NCBI GenBank assembly: GCA_964407695.1
Contig: CAYOWQ010000013.1
Coordinates: 1 to 64,000 of the forward strand
Origin: CAYOWQ01 sp964407695
Lineage (GTDB): Bacteria; Planctomycetota; Phycisphaerae; Phycisphaerales; SM1A02
Direction of reading: 5' to 3'
Length of the DNA stretch: 64,000 nt
The notes beneath the pieces are model-generated. The model was not told the origin of the DNA. It did not search any database and worked only from the letters and a program-made list of their open reading frames with translations. This document shows positions 28,560 through 38,446 of this stretch, one piece after another; within the stretch, counting starts at the first letter, position 1, and every line of letters starts with the position of its first letter. Both the position numbers and the translations under genes were made by a program.

Positions 28560-29696
28560 TCAGTTTCCTTTCGGCTGATAAATCTGGTCGAAGAGTCCGC
28601 CGTCGTCGAAGTGGCGGGCCTGGGCCGCGGCCCAGCCCCCGAATACGTCATTGATTGTGATCAGCGGAATCGCCGGGAATCGCGTGAGGTCGGCCGGATC
28701 GACGAGGTCAGGCAGGTTGGGACGGTAGAAGTGCTTGGCGGCGAGCTGCTGACCGGTTTTGGTGTACAGGAATTCGAGATAGGCCTGGGCCACCTGGCGC
28801 GTGCCGCGCTTGTCGACGTTGGCATCGACGACCGCCACGGGCGGCTCGGCGAGAATGCTCATGGACGGAATGACGACTTCGAACTTGTCGGCGCCGAACT
28901 CCTTGATGGCGAGAAACGCCTCATTCTCCCACGAGAGGAACACATCACCGATGCCGCGCTGGACGAAGGTAGTCGTCGAGCCGCGAGCGCCCGAGTCGAG
29001 CACCGGAACGTGCGTGAACAGCTCGCTGACAAACGCCTTGGCCTTCGCTTCCGCGGCGGCGACAGCTTCGGCATGCTCGGCCCTTCCGATCTTCGCCAGA
29101 TCGCCGAGCTCGCGCTTAAGCGCGAAGCCCCACGCGGCGAGATAGTTCCAGCGTGCGCCGCCGGAGGTCTTGGGATTCGGCGTGATGACTTCAACGCCCG
29201 GCTTGGTGAGGTCGCCCCAGTCACGAATGCCCTTGGGGTTGCCCTTCCGGACCAGGAAAACGATGGTCGAGGTGTACGGCGAGCTGTTGTGCGGCAGCCG
29301 CTCCTGCCAGTTCGGCGGGAGGAGCGTGGATTGCTTGGCGATCGCATCGATGTCGTAGGCGAGGGCGAGTGTGACGACGTCGGCTTCGAGGCCGTCGATG
29401 ACGGCGCGGGCCTGCTTGCCGGAGCCGCCGTGAGACATTTCGAATTTGACTTCATCGCCGGACTTCGCCGTCCAGTGCTTGGCGAAAGCCTCATTGAACT
29501 CCTTGTAAAGCTCTCGAGTGGGGTCGTAGGAAACATTCAACAGCGTCACTTTTCGTGAGGCCGGGGTCGCAACGGCCGAAAGATTCAGGAAGCCGATCGC
29601 CGCGAGCAGGGCAAAACCGATGAACCCGGGGGCGAAGCGCGAGGCCCGTCGGCTGGCGGAGGCTTCGTTGTTATCAGTGTGAAAGAATGCAGTCAT
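28560..29696 (-). CDS. sbp: sulfate-binding protein (periplasmic)
   Basis: 378 residues from the ATG at 29696. A signal peptide with hydrophobic core (FIGFALLAAIGFLNLSAVA) is followed by VTLLNVSYDPTRELYKEFN, the start of mature sulfate-binding proteins. Further ligand-site and family segments are SHGGSGKQARAVIDGLEADVVTLAL, NPKTSGGARWNYLAAW and GIGDVFLSWENEA. It captures sulfate (or thiosulfate) in the periplasm for CysTWA. GGAG stands about ten bases before the start. It follows the porin gene after a 34-base gap. Confidence 0.94.
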   Translation of the reverse strand: MTAFFHTDNNEASASRRASRFAPGFIGFALLAAIGFLNLSAVATPASRKVTLLNVSYDPTRELYKEFNEAFAKHWTAKSGDEVKFEMSHGGSGKQARAVIDGLEADVVTLALAYDIDAIAKQSTLLPPNWQERLPHNSSPYTSTIVFLVRKGNPKGIRDWGDLTKPGVEVITPNPKTSGGARWNYLAAWGFALKRELGDLAKIGRAEHAEAVAAAEAKAKAFVSELFTHVPVLDSGARGSTTTFVQRGIGDVFLSWENEAFLAIKEFGADKFEVVIPSMSILAEPPVAVVDANVDKRGTRQVAQAYLEFLYTKTGQQLAAKHFYRPNLPDLVDPADLTRFPAIPLITINDVFGGWAAAQARHFDDGGLFDQIYQPKGN

Positions 29697-29730
29697 ATGG
29701 ATGAGCTCCGGTTCTGTTGGTGAGATCTGG

Positions 29731-31128
29731 TTAGAACGACCATTGAAGCTGGCTGCGCACGGCGAACTGGTCCTCGTCGGTAGAGCTAACGATCCCTGAG
29801 CCGGTGTTGGGAGCGGGCACCGCGTCAAGCGAATAAACAACATCAAGCGAGAGCTTCAGATTGTGTCTGTTGAAGTAGTACGTACCGCCGGCGGTGATGA
29901 ACTGCAGTTCATCCTCAGCGATCGCCCCCGTTCCGGACTGCGTACCTGCTCCGTTGTTGCGGTAGTAGAAACCGTCAAGGTCGGTCCATTCGTAGCGACC
30001 GAACAGCTCCAACTTGTCGGGAATGACGAAGAATCCAGCCTGGGCAACGAATCCGATCTGGGTGGCGTCGTCGAGAGCGGAAGAAAAATCCTCACTGTTG
30101 AACTGCTGGCCATACAGCGCTGTGAAGAAGTTGAATCCGCCGAGCTCGACGGAAAGATCGGCGGTGTACTTGAACACGTCGGGAAGATCGGTCGAAGCCT
30201 CCGAGCCGAGCTCATAGTCCGCACCGGCCCCGATCAAGACTGCGAGTTTTTCGCCAGACCAGCTTGAGAAATCGTCAAACTGTTTCCAGTCACCGGAGAT
30301 CAGAACATCAGCGCGGGCCGACGCCGCCAGATCGGTCCGGTCGGCGTTGAATTCAGAGTTCTGCGCGTAGGATCCATCGTGCAGGCTAGCGTGCAGGCGA
30401 AGCCACTTCCCCGTGTGGACAGCTTCAATGCCCTGCGTGTAATCGACCGTGTAGTAGTCGGCTGTATACGATCGCTCGATCGCGAGCTGGCGGGTGCTCG
30501 AAACGAACTCTTCGCGGGCGAAGACCGGCTTGAATTGCCCCACCTTCACGTTCATTTCGCTGCCGAAGTCGTAGGCCAGGTAGGCATACTCCAGAACGGC
30601 GTTCCCGTTGCTTCGATCAGCATTCAATCGAAGGCGATAGGTGAGGGCCGGATCGATGGCGGTTCCACGGAAATCCAGACGCGTTCGGCGCATCTGAAAC
30701 CCGCCGACCTCGTCGTCCATGCTGCCGGACTGTTCGCTGGAATTGTAGATGTACCGAATCTGCTGCTCGAGATTCAGCTTCAGCGAGAACTTACCGTCTG
30801 GACTCGAAACGAAAAAACCTTTGTCGTAGCCCGCGGTCAGACCGTCGGCGAGCAGCGAAGCGCGGGCGTCGGCATCAGCGAGGACATCCTCCACCAAGGC
30901 GCGAATCTCTGCGGTCCGCTGTTCGGCGAGCACCGCGTCCGATTCGCTACTGCCGAGCCGGGCCAGCTCCAGCGCTTGTCTGGCGATCACCTCATCCTGA
31001 GCTTTCATCCGCTCCTCGAGTTGACACAGGCGGTCGGTCAAAGGATCCCGGCCGGATTGCGACTCCGCGGACCCTGCGCACAGCACCATCGGCACGGCGG
31101 CGAACAGACTGCAGACTCGGTTTGGCAT
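29731..31128 (-). CDS. OprP/O-type outer membrane porin
   Basis: 465 residues from the ATG at 31128 (AGGAG seven bases upstream). A signal peptide is followed by a coiled coil (LTDRLCQLEERMKAQDEVIARQ) typical of trimerising porins. A long beta-barrel follows (FSLKLNLEQQIRYIYN, MRRTRLDFRG, VKVGQFKPVFAREEFVSS, QLAIERSYTADYY), ending in a terminal aromatic residue, QLQWSF. The VKVGQFKPPF-like motif is shared by OprP and OprO phosphate or polyphosphate porins. As first gene of the sulfate operon it probably admits sulfate across the outer membrane. Confidence 0.9.
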   Translation of the reverse strand: MPNRVCSLFAAVPMVLCAGSAESQSGRDPLTDRLCQLEERMKAQDEVIARQALELARLGSSESDAVLAEQRTAEIRALVEDVLADADARASLLADGLTAGYDKGFFVSSPDGKFSLKLNLEQQIRYIYNSSEQSGSMDDEVGGFQMRRTRLDFRGTAIDPALTYRLRLNADRSNGNAVLEYAYLAYDFGSEMNVKVGQFKPVFAREEFVSSTRQLAIERSYTADYYTVDYTQGIEAVHTGKWLRLHASLHDGSYAQNSEFNADRTDLAASARADVLISGDWKQFDDFSSWSGEKLAVLIGAGADYELGSEASTDLPDVFKYTADLSVELGGFNFFTALYGQQFNSEDFSSALDDATQIGFVAQAGFFVIPDKLELFGRYEWTDLDGFYYRNNGAGTQSGTGAIAEDELQFITAGGTYYFNRHNLKLSLDVVYSLDAVPAPNTGSGIVSSTDEDQFAVRSQLQWSF

Positions 31129-31177
31129 GGCGACTCCTGGGAACACTTGATGAGGAAACGAGACAGAGCCAACGAAT

Positions 31178-31194
31178 AGCGAACGGCATGCCAA
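31178..31194 (-). promoter_or_regulatory. sigma54 (-24/-12) promoter of the porin-sulfate operon
   Basis: Reading leftwards the sequence is TTGGCATGCCGTTCGCT, which differs from the sigma54 consensus (TTGGCACGNNNNTTGCW) at two positions and keeps the essential GG-N10-GC. The predicted start near 31167 gives a leader of about 40 nt before the porin ATG at 31128. The divergent gene encodes a sigma54 activator with GAFTGA. Confidence 0.75.
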
Positions 31195-31238
31195 TGCCGT
31201 CTCGGGCCTGTTTTCGCCGTCCGAGCCGAATGTCCATC

Positions 31239-31294
31239 ATATAATCTGGAAAAACAGGTCATTCCACACAGGATTTTCCGTGATATAATCTGGA
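31239..31294. promoter_or_regulatory. paired 12-bp direct repeats, candidate activator-binding sites
   Basis: ATATAATCTGGA occurs at 31239-31250 and again at 31283-31294, starts 44 bp apart (about four helical turns). Relative to the predicted sigma54 start they lie near -72 and -116, the usual place for enhancer-binding protein sites. Each repeat contains TATAAT, so one could also act as a -10 element for the regulator gene, although no good -35 precedes either. Confidence 0.6.
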
Positions 31295-31334
31295 TGTGGA
31301 GGCCCGAAGTGTCCTTTCCTGGTGGCCCGCGATC

Positions 31335-32870
<1,536 letters not shown>

Positions 32871-33058
32871 GTTCGAGGCGACGCGCCTTTGCGCAGGTTG
32901 TCCTTGTGACACTGTGGGGGGTGCTGAAGTCGGAATCGTTCGGCGACACCCCAGTCGAGAAACGCCATCGGATGGTGACCGGCACCCGCCCACGTCCACC
33001 CCGTTTATCCGCCCGGAATCGCGGTTGGGCAGCGCCAGCGTCCGAAAAACAAGCAGAA

Positions 33059-33457
33059 TCCCCGCGCGCCTTCGCGAAATCCCCGCGCCCCTTCGCGAAA
33101 TCCCCGCGCCCCTTCGCGAAATCCCCGCGCGCCTTCGCGAAGTCCTCGCGCGCCTTCGCGAAATCCCCGCGCGCCTTCGCGAAATCCCCGCGCCCCTTCG
33201 CGAAATCCCCGCGCCCCTTCGCGAAGTCCCCGCGCGCCTTCGCGAAGTCCCCGCGCCCCTTCGCGAAGTCCCCGCGCGCCTTCGCGAAATCCCCGCGCCC
33301 CTACGCGAAGTCCCCGCGCCCCTACGCGAAATCCCCGCGCCCCTTCGCGAGTTCCCCGCGCCCCTTCGCGAAGTCCCCGCGCCCATTCGCGAAGTCCCCG
33401 CGCGCCTTCGCAAGTTCCCCGCGCGCCTTAGCCTTTTCCCCGCGCCGATTCGCGAAG
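33059..33457. repeat. 19-copy 21-bp tandem array
   Basis: Nineteen copies of a 21-bp unit (consensus TCCCCGCGCSCCTTCGCGAA plus A or G) run without spacers through the gap between two convergent genes. Nearly every copy holds the palindrome TTCGCGAA; copies 17 and 18 are degenerate at the right end. Because 21 is a multiple of three, all frames stay open, which yields spurious ORFs (SPRPFAK on one strand, GAGISRR on the other). GGGG runs on the minus strand could form G-quadruplexes. The flanks (32871-33058 and 33458-33572) hold nothing recognisable. Confidence 0.9.
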
Positions 33458-33572
33458 GCGCGTGAGACCGGGAGCCCAGGAGAGAACGCCAGCAGAAGGC
33501 AGGCGGTCTGCAGCGCAGACCCTGCCTTTCTTCGAGAAACGGGCCGGGAGAATTCGGTAGGCCGCGGGCGGG

Positions 33573-34610
33573 TCAGGGTTTCTTCGGCGAGCCGCCCTTC
33601 TGTCGGGGAATCGCAAGGTCACGGGCCACAATGGTCCAGTCGCTGCGGCGGTCGCTGCCGTGATTGGCGGCACGCCCCTGCACCGTCAAGCGGCTGATCG
33701 ATTCCGCATCACTCTCAACCCCTTCGAAGGTAACTGTTGCGCTCACGGGTGTTCCCGCAACAATGGGGGCTAATCTGTAGAATGCTTCCATCTCTATTGT
33801 CCCGACTGTCCCACGTCGTGACCAATAGGAGCTCCCGAGATCGTTCACCATCTCGGCCTGGTTTGATCCCACGGCAACATCCAGATCGCGCTCGGATGAT
33901 TCCAGCGTCAGCTTGACCACGACCGAGCCGTCGTGCTGGCGTTCCACGGCGTTCACTTCGACGATCAGTCCGTTGACCACCTCGCGATAGAGCACCGGTT
34001 GATTGTTCTTGCCGCGGCGGCGCGTCTCATCGCCCGATTGGGGCTTGACGGCGACCTTCTTTTCCCTGAGCGTCCGCGAGAGGGCGGTCTCCTTCAGGCT
34101 GATGCGTGACGACTTCAACACCGCGCCGGTCTCCAGCTTGACGACGTCAACCTGCAGATGCAGCGTGCCGGGTTCGAGGTCGGCCACCGTGCCCAGCACG
34201 ATCAGCGAGCCGGGCAGCAGCTTGCCCACCGCGGGCCGCTTGCTCTGATCGAACAGGTCGGAAGAGGTCAGCTTGGCTTCCTGCAGCAACGTGCTCAGCC
34301 GGGCCCGTTCCACCACGACAAACTTGCCGGTAGCGATGTTGCACAGGTCCTGGCGCAGACAATCAGCGATGTATTCGCCGAGGCCGTTCTCCTCGTTGGT
34401 CGTCTTCTCGCGGAAGTTGACGAACACCACCGGCGTCTGCGCTGCCACCGTTTCCAGCCACGGGCCTTCGGCGATGGATTTCGCCAAGAGCGAGATCGAT
34501 TGCTCGAGCGGGTCTTCCGGCGACTGGATCGCCTGCCGCCCAAACGCTGCGCTGGAGCAGAACAGGAGGCCGACGAGGGTGATCCACATGAGTGTTGCGT
34601 GGTGTTTCAT
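33573..34610 (-). CDS. FlgO/CsgG-type secreted protein
   Basis: 345 residues with a signal peptide (WITLVGLLFCSSAAFG). Residues about 45-175 match the FlgO or CsgG pattern: VVFVNFREKTT, LGEYIADCLRQDL, KFVVVERARLSTLLQEAKL, LIVLGTVADL and the strand VVKLETGAVLKSS. Such domains sit in the outer membrane or periplasm and often form or regulate oligomeric pores. The C-terminal 150 residues are beta-rich and unrecognised. It follows the 150-residue membrane protein gene by 41 bases, likely one operon. Confidence 0.8.
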   Translation of the reverse strand: MKHHATLMWITLVGLLFCSSAAFGRQAIQSPEDPLEQSISLLAKSIAEGPWLETVAAQTPVVFVNFREKTTNEENGLGEYIADCLRQDLCNIATGKFVVVERARLSTLLQEAKLTSSDLFDQSKRPAVGKLLPGSLIVLGTVADLEPGTLHLQVDVVKLETGAVLKSSRISLKETALSRTLREKKVAVKPQSGDETRRRGKNNQPVLYREVVNGLIVEVNAVERQHDGSVVVKLTLESSERDLDVAVGSNQAEMVNDLGSSYWSRRGTVGTIEMEAFYRLAPIVAGTPVSATVTFEGVESDAESISRLTVQGRAANHGSDRRSDWTIVARDLAIPRQKGGSPKKP

Positions 34611-34651
34611 TGTTGCTGCTCCTTCGGTGGTACGGCCGGGTGATGGCGGGG

Positions 34652-35104
34652 TTAAGGCGTTCCTGCGGTGGACCCCAACCTGGAGATGGTGGCATCCACC
34701 GTTCGCGCGGTGTAGTCGACGTGTTGAATCCTGATGGAATAGCGGCTCAGACCGGACTGCACATCCAACGGCTGGCCCGAATGCAGCAGCATCGACGCCG
34801 GTGTGCCATCGACCGGCGACGCCACCAGCGAACCCCAGACTTCACCATCCAGCTCGCTGAACGTGCACGTGAGGGTGAGGCCGAGATCTTCGAGGGTGAC
34901 CGGTGCGCTTTCACTGATGTGGACGGTTGTGGCGGCGTTTCCAAAGTGCTTCAGCGCTGCACAGGTGCCGAGGCCGCCAGCGCTGAGCACCGCGGCAAGC
35001 ACGGTCCACAGCGCGTTGGCGAGAATGTTTTCAAACAACCGCTTGATGAAACCATTGGCCTTGGTGACGGCTCGCCCCAAGATTTGAACGATCCCACGAA
35101 TCAT
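34652..35104 (-). CDS. 150-residue single-pass membrane protein, unknown function
   Basis: An amphipathic N-terminal segment (residues 1-28) is followed by one membrane helix (ALWTVLAAVLSAGGLGTCAAL) and an extracytoplasmic beta-rich domain (LTLTCTFSELDGEVWGSLVA, RYSIRIQHVDYTARTVDATI). No family is recognised. It heads a two-gene operon with the FlgO/CsgG-type protein, so it may anchor or assist that protein in the envelope. Confidence 0.65.
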   Translation of the reverse strand: MIRGIVQILGRAVTKANGFIKRLFENILANALWTVLAAVLSAGGLGTCAALKHFGNAATTVHISESAPVTLEDLGLTLTCTFSELDGEVWGSLVASPVDGTPASMLLHSGQPLDVQSGLSRYSIRIQHVDYTARTVDATISRLGSTAGTP

Positions 35105-35180
35105 CTGAAGCCTGACCTCCGAAGCAGAATGAGCATAGCCTCAGCCGCAGGACATGCCAACTAGGTGCACCGGGACAAGC

Positions 35181-35280
35181 CACCGGCCCACAGGCGAGAC
35201 GCCTGTGCCACCAGACGCCTGTGCCACCAGCCAACCGTGCCACCCACTCAGTCTCTCAGTCTCTCAGTCTCTCAGTCTCT
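35181..35280. repeat. composite intergenic repeat: palindrome, direct repeats and 8-bp tandem block
   Basis: It contains the palindrome CACAGGCGAGACGCCTGTG (35189-35207), a direct repeat of AGACGCCTGTGCCACCAG, then CCAACCGTGCCACCCACT and four copies of CAGTCTCT (35249-35280). The last two parts are the reverse complement of the element at 23631-23670. No gene is present here. Confidence 0.8.
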
Positions 35281-35287
35281 TCCATCC

Positions 35288-36736
35288 CTACGCCCCCATC
35301 GCCTGCACCAGTCGGCGGGGATCGGTTCTCGCAATGATGTCGCTGACGCCCTTCTGGTTGAAGCCCTTGTATCCGTCGTTGCGCTCGAGGTTTTCCAGGT
35401 GGCTGCCGATGGCGCCCTTGGTGCGGAACTGGTCGGCCTGGTCCGCGCTGATGAGGCCGGCGTCGAGCAGGCGCTTGATGCGCTTCTCGGACACGGGCCA
35501 GCGCTCGCCCTCGGTGAACGCCTGGCGCAGGTAGGGGAAGGTGGTGAAGGGGTCCATGGTCTTGACGGCTTCCTTCTCCAGCTGGTCCTTGAGCGCATGC
35601 CAGTCGAACTGCGCTTCGAGGTGGTGCATGCCCGCCTGGAAGACGGCTTCGCCGTGGAGGGCGCACCACAGGCCGACGGTGCCGAGCTTCTTATTCGCGA
35701 GCCTCTCGGAGAAGCCCTTGTGGGAGAAGTCTTCCATGAGTTCTTCCGGAGTCATGTCGACGTCGTTGAAGGTGATGATGCCGGTGACCGGCTGCTCCAT
35801 CACCTGCGCTCCCCAGCCCGCCTCCGCCCCGGCATAGAAGCGCTCGCGGCAGGAGAGGCCGAGCTTTTCCCACAAGGCGACCAGGTGCGGGAAGTGGTCT
35901 CTGCTGCAGCGATAGGTGTGGTGATCGTGATTGGCCCAGCCCAGGCCGAGCGTATCCTGCCGAGCCTTCTGGACCCGGGCGGCGCGGTTTCGCCGCATCC
36001 AGTATTCGCGCTCGGCGGCAAACCAGATGTCGCAGGTGAGATGGACACCCCCGCCGGAAGAACCTCCGAGGTCGGCGATGGCGGCGTCGACCATGGCGTA
36101 AAGCTTGGGCCACGCCTGCGGATCGTCGTCGTCGCGTCGGCGGCGGCGGAAGATGTCGAGGTGATGGATCTGGCGCTGGGCCCTCTTCGCATCCGTTGGT
36201 TCGGGTGTGAAGCCGCGGTCGCCGTGGCGTTCGACCACCACGAGTTCAGCATCATCGGTGCGATAGACCGCAGCCATGCGGAGCGTGGCCATCGGCTCGC
36301 CAAGGATCTTCACATCCTCCATGCCGCCACCCCCGGGGGCCGAGTCGGCAGCCCACACGGAAAGGAAGTCGGCCACCGATTCAACCTTGATGCCGATGCG
36401 CTGTCGGCCCGCGCCATTCAGCACCACCGAGGGGAACATGCCAAGGGGATTGGCGTAGTGGTCGTCGGCCCCGCGAACGGGTGTTCGCACCCAGCCGCAG
36501 TCCTTCAGTTGCGATTCGACGGCGGAGGACTTCGAGGTTTCGAGGAAGTCGATCCAGTCGATAAAGCGGGTGCCGGTGTCGGTGGTCATTCGCTTGGCAA
36601 GGGCGGCAGCGGGCGGGCACTTCGCGAGAAACTCCCGGACAAATTCATTGATGAACGCCTGGGCTTTGGGCTGCGGATGCCAGACGAATTGGTCGAGCGG
36701 GTTGGCGGAAGAGGCCGGATTGGAAGCGTTGGTCAT
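35288..36736 (-). CDS. conserved-looking cytoplasmic protein of unknown function
   Basis: 482 residues from the ATG at 36736. There is no signal peptide and no membrane helix. It starts with FVWHPQPKAQAFINEFVREF and is unusually rich in W, H and D, with a basic-acidic patch (RRRRRDDDDPQ) near the middle and a His/Cys-rich segment (ANHDHHTYRCSRDHFPHL). The C-terminal 90 residues look like two small helical modules (FTEGERWPVSEKRIKRLLD, then HLENLERNDGYKGF). I do not recognise a family. Codon usage is like the neighbours. A start further upstream (36832) lacks a ribosome-binding site. Confidence 0.75.
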   Translation of the reverse strand: MTNASNPASSANPLDQFVWHPQPKAQAFINEFVREFLAKCPPAAALAKRMTTDTGTRFIDWIDFLETSKSSAVESQLKDCGWVRTPVRGADDHYANPLGMFPSVVLNGAGRQRIGIKVESVADFLSVWAADSAPGGGGMEDVKILGEPMATLRMAAVYRTDDAELVVVERHGDRGFTPEPTDAKRAQRQIHHLDIFRRRRRDDDDPQAWPKLYAMVDAAIADLGGSSGGGVHLTCDIWFAAEREYWMRRNRAARVQKARQDTLGLGWANHDHHTYRCSRDHFPHLVALWEKLGLSCRERFYAGAEAGWGAQVMEQPVTGIITFNDVDMTPEELMEDFSHKGFSERLANKKLGTVGLWCALHGEAVFQAGMHHLEAQFDWHALKDQLEKEAVKTMDPFTTFPYLRQAFTEGERWPVSEKRIKRLLDAGLISADQADQFRTKGAIGSHLENLERNDGYKGFNQKGVSDIIARTDPRRLVQAMGA

Positions 36737-36853
36737 GTGCGGTCTCAGTGCGGGGGATGAACAGACGAGCGAACGGTGAATAGATGACCTGCGAGTCAAC
36801 AATGATTGTAACGGGCCGGGGAGGCCAGGCAAATATCGGTAATTCAGCCAATT

Positions 36854-38446
36854 CTATGGCGAAATCCGTTCGTACTGAACGTGGCCGAACTCCGTGTCGA
36901 TTTCCACACGGGTGGGGATGCGGTCGGCGTCGAACTCCACCTGAATCAGACTGTTCGGGTCGTCGATGGGATGGAGCGTGCGCCGGCCGATCGAGCGGCT
37001 GTCGGCCAAGGGGGACGCGGGAGTGCTTGCGTCGCTCGCGTCGATGAACACCGGCATGGGTCGAAGACCGATGGGGCCGAAGCCGAAGTCAAGCTGCTGG
37101 CCCCACGGTGGAGCTTCGCACTGGGCGATGCGACAGGCGAGGAGGAGTTCATCGACGGTCACGTCGGCCTGTGTATCGAGATCGATGCCGTCGGTGCGCT
37201 GGGGAGACCCGGCGACATGTGCGTCAACGTCGAGACGGTGGCCCTGGCGAGTAAGCGAGAGCGAGAACTGCTGATAGCTCGAGTCGAGGGAGACGGTGCT
37301 GCTCTGGAGCCGGCCGAGGGCATCGGTTTGAAGGTCGATGTCAATCGTGGCCGTGGCGGGAGGATATCGATTGATCCGCGTGCGAAGAAAGAATCCCGAA
37401 TCGGTCGGCGCCACCTCGAGGCGCTGGGTGGAGTTGATGAGGCCGTCGATGCGGAGGACCCAATCGGTTCGCGATGCGGCGGCGGGAAGGAGCGACCCGC
37501 GACCCACATCACGGCGAGCCAGGGATTCACGGTCGTTGGCCGTCTGGGCCTCTGCACGATTCACATCGATCTCGGCGGGGTAGAACAGCCTTGATTCACG
37601 GGTTCGGGGATCCGTCGCCATGACCGCGCGAGGATGCAGACACGCGGCGATATTCTGCCGGGGATCTACTTCGAGGATGAGCAGTTCCGCACGCTGACCG
37701 ACGGCAATCCGGCCCTGATCGTCGCCGAGGCCCGCCGCGATCGCGGCGTTTCGGGTCCACGCGCGAATCGCTGCTTCATGGCCAATGATTTCCGCGACCC
37801 GCAGCAGCTCATCGTGCAGGGAATCGACGAGGAGCACGGGTCCGTGACCATTGACCGCGATGATGGGGTAGTTCGGCGGCCTCACCGAGACGAATTGACT
37901 GCGGTTCTGTGTCTCGATGGCCGCAGAAGCTTCGTTGAGGGCTTCCTCGGGAATCCACGGAACCTGAACGCGAGTTGAGGAGGCCCAATCCGTGTTCAAG
38001 CGGCTTGCGCTCGCATCATGATCGAGCGACACAACGTGAATTCGCGGCGCGGCATAGTCGCTCCAGCGATCAGCCTGCCAATCGGCGAGGCATTCCGCCA
38101 GAGCCGGCGCTACGGTGGCGGTGGTGAACCCTGCCGCCATCAGGGCGCGAAGATCGGCGGGTGTTGCCGCGGCAACGTCCAGCGCGACCGGCGCCGGGAT
38201 CACCCACACGCCGTCCCATCGGATCCATGCATCGCCGGCAGCAAATGAGTACGCCTCGCGCGGAATGATGGCGGTGATGCGGTCGCCTTCGACGATCAGG
38301 CACCTGTCGTGGGCCACTTCTCCCCCATCGTTCATGGTGAGAATGCCGACGCCGTCGAGAACGATTCGATCCGCACAACACACTCGCGCGGCCGCGAGAA
38401 GCAGCACGAGAAGAAGCGGTCGAAGCATCGTCGTGGCCCGTGGCAT
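36854..38446 (-). CDS. amidohydrolase-like protein lacking the metal-binding HxH motif
   Basis: 530 residues with a signal peptide (LLLVLLLAAARVCCA). The N-terminal strands (RIVLDGVGILTMNDGGEVAHD, CLIVEGDRITAIIPRE) and the C-terminal segment AAIAAGLGDDQGRIAVGQRAELLILEVDP are the composite beta-sandwich of the imidazolonepropionase-like amidohydrolases. Where the family has GLVDxHxH, this protein has VIPAPVALDVA, so both metal-ligand histidines are missing. The last 200 residues form an extra beta-rich domain. Either catalysis is lost or it has been repurposed. The ATG overlaps the stop of the Maf fusion gene by one base (TGATG), so it is translationally coupled. Confidence 0.75.
   Translation of the reverse strand: MPRATTMLRPLLLVLLLAAARVCCADRIVLDGVGILTMNDGGEVAHDRCLIVEGDRITAIIPREAYSFAAGDAWIRWDGVWVIPAPVALDVAAATPADLRALMAAGFTTATVAPALAECLADWQADRWSDYAAPRIHVVSLDHDASASRLNTDWASSTRVQVPWIPEEALNEASAAIETQNRSQFVSVRPPNYPIIAVNGHGPVLLVDSLHDELLRVAEIIGHEAAIRAWTRNAAIAAGLGDDQGRIAVGQRAELLILEVDPRQNIAACLHPRAVMATDPRTRESRLFYPAEIDVNRAEAQTANDRESLARRDVGRGSLLPAAASRTDWVLRIDGLINSTQRLEVAPTDSGFFLRTRINRYPPATATIDIDLQTDALGRLQSSTVSLDSSYQQFSLSLTRQGHRLDVDAHVAGSPQRTDGIDLDTQADVTVDELLLACRIAQCEAPPWGQQLDFGFGPIGLRPMPVFIDASDASTPASPLADSRSIGRRTLHPIDDPNSLIQVEFDADRIPTRVEIDTEFGHVQYERISP

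Noticed and set aside
33059..33457. CRISPR array
   Set aside because: The units are contiguous with no unique spacers, and no cas genes are nearby.
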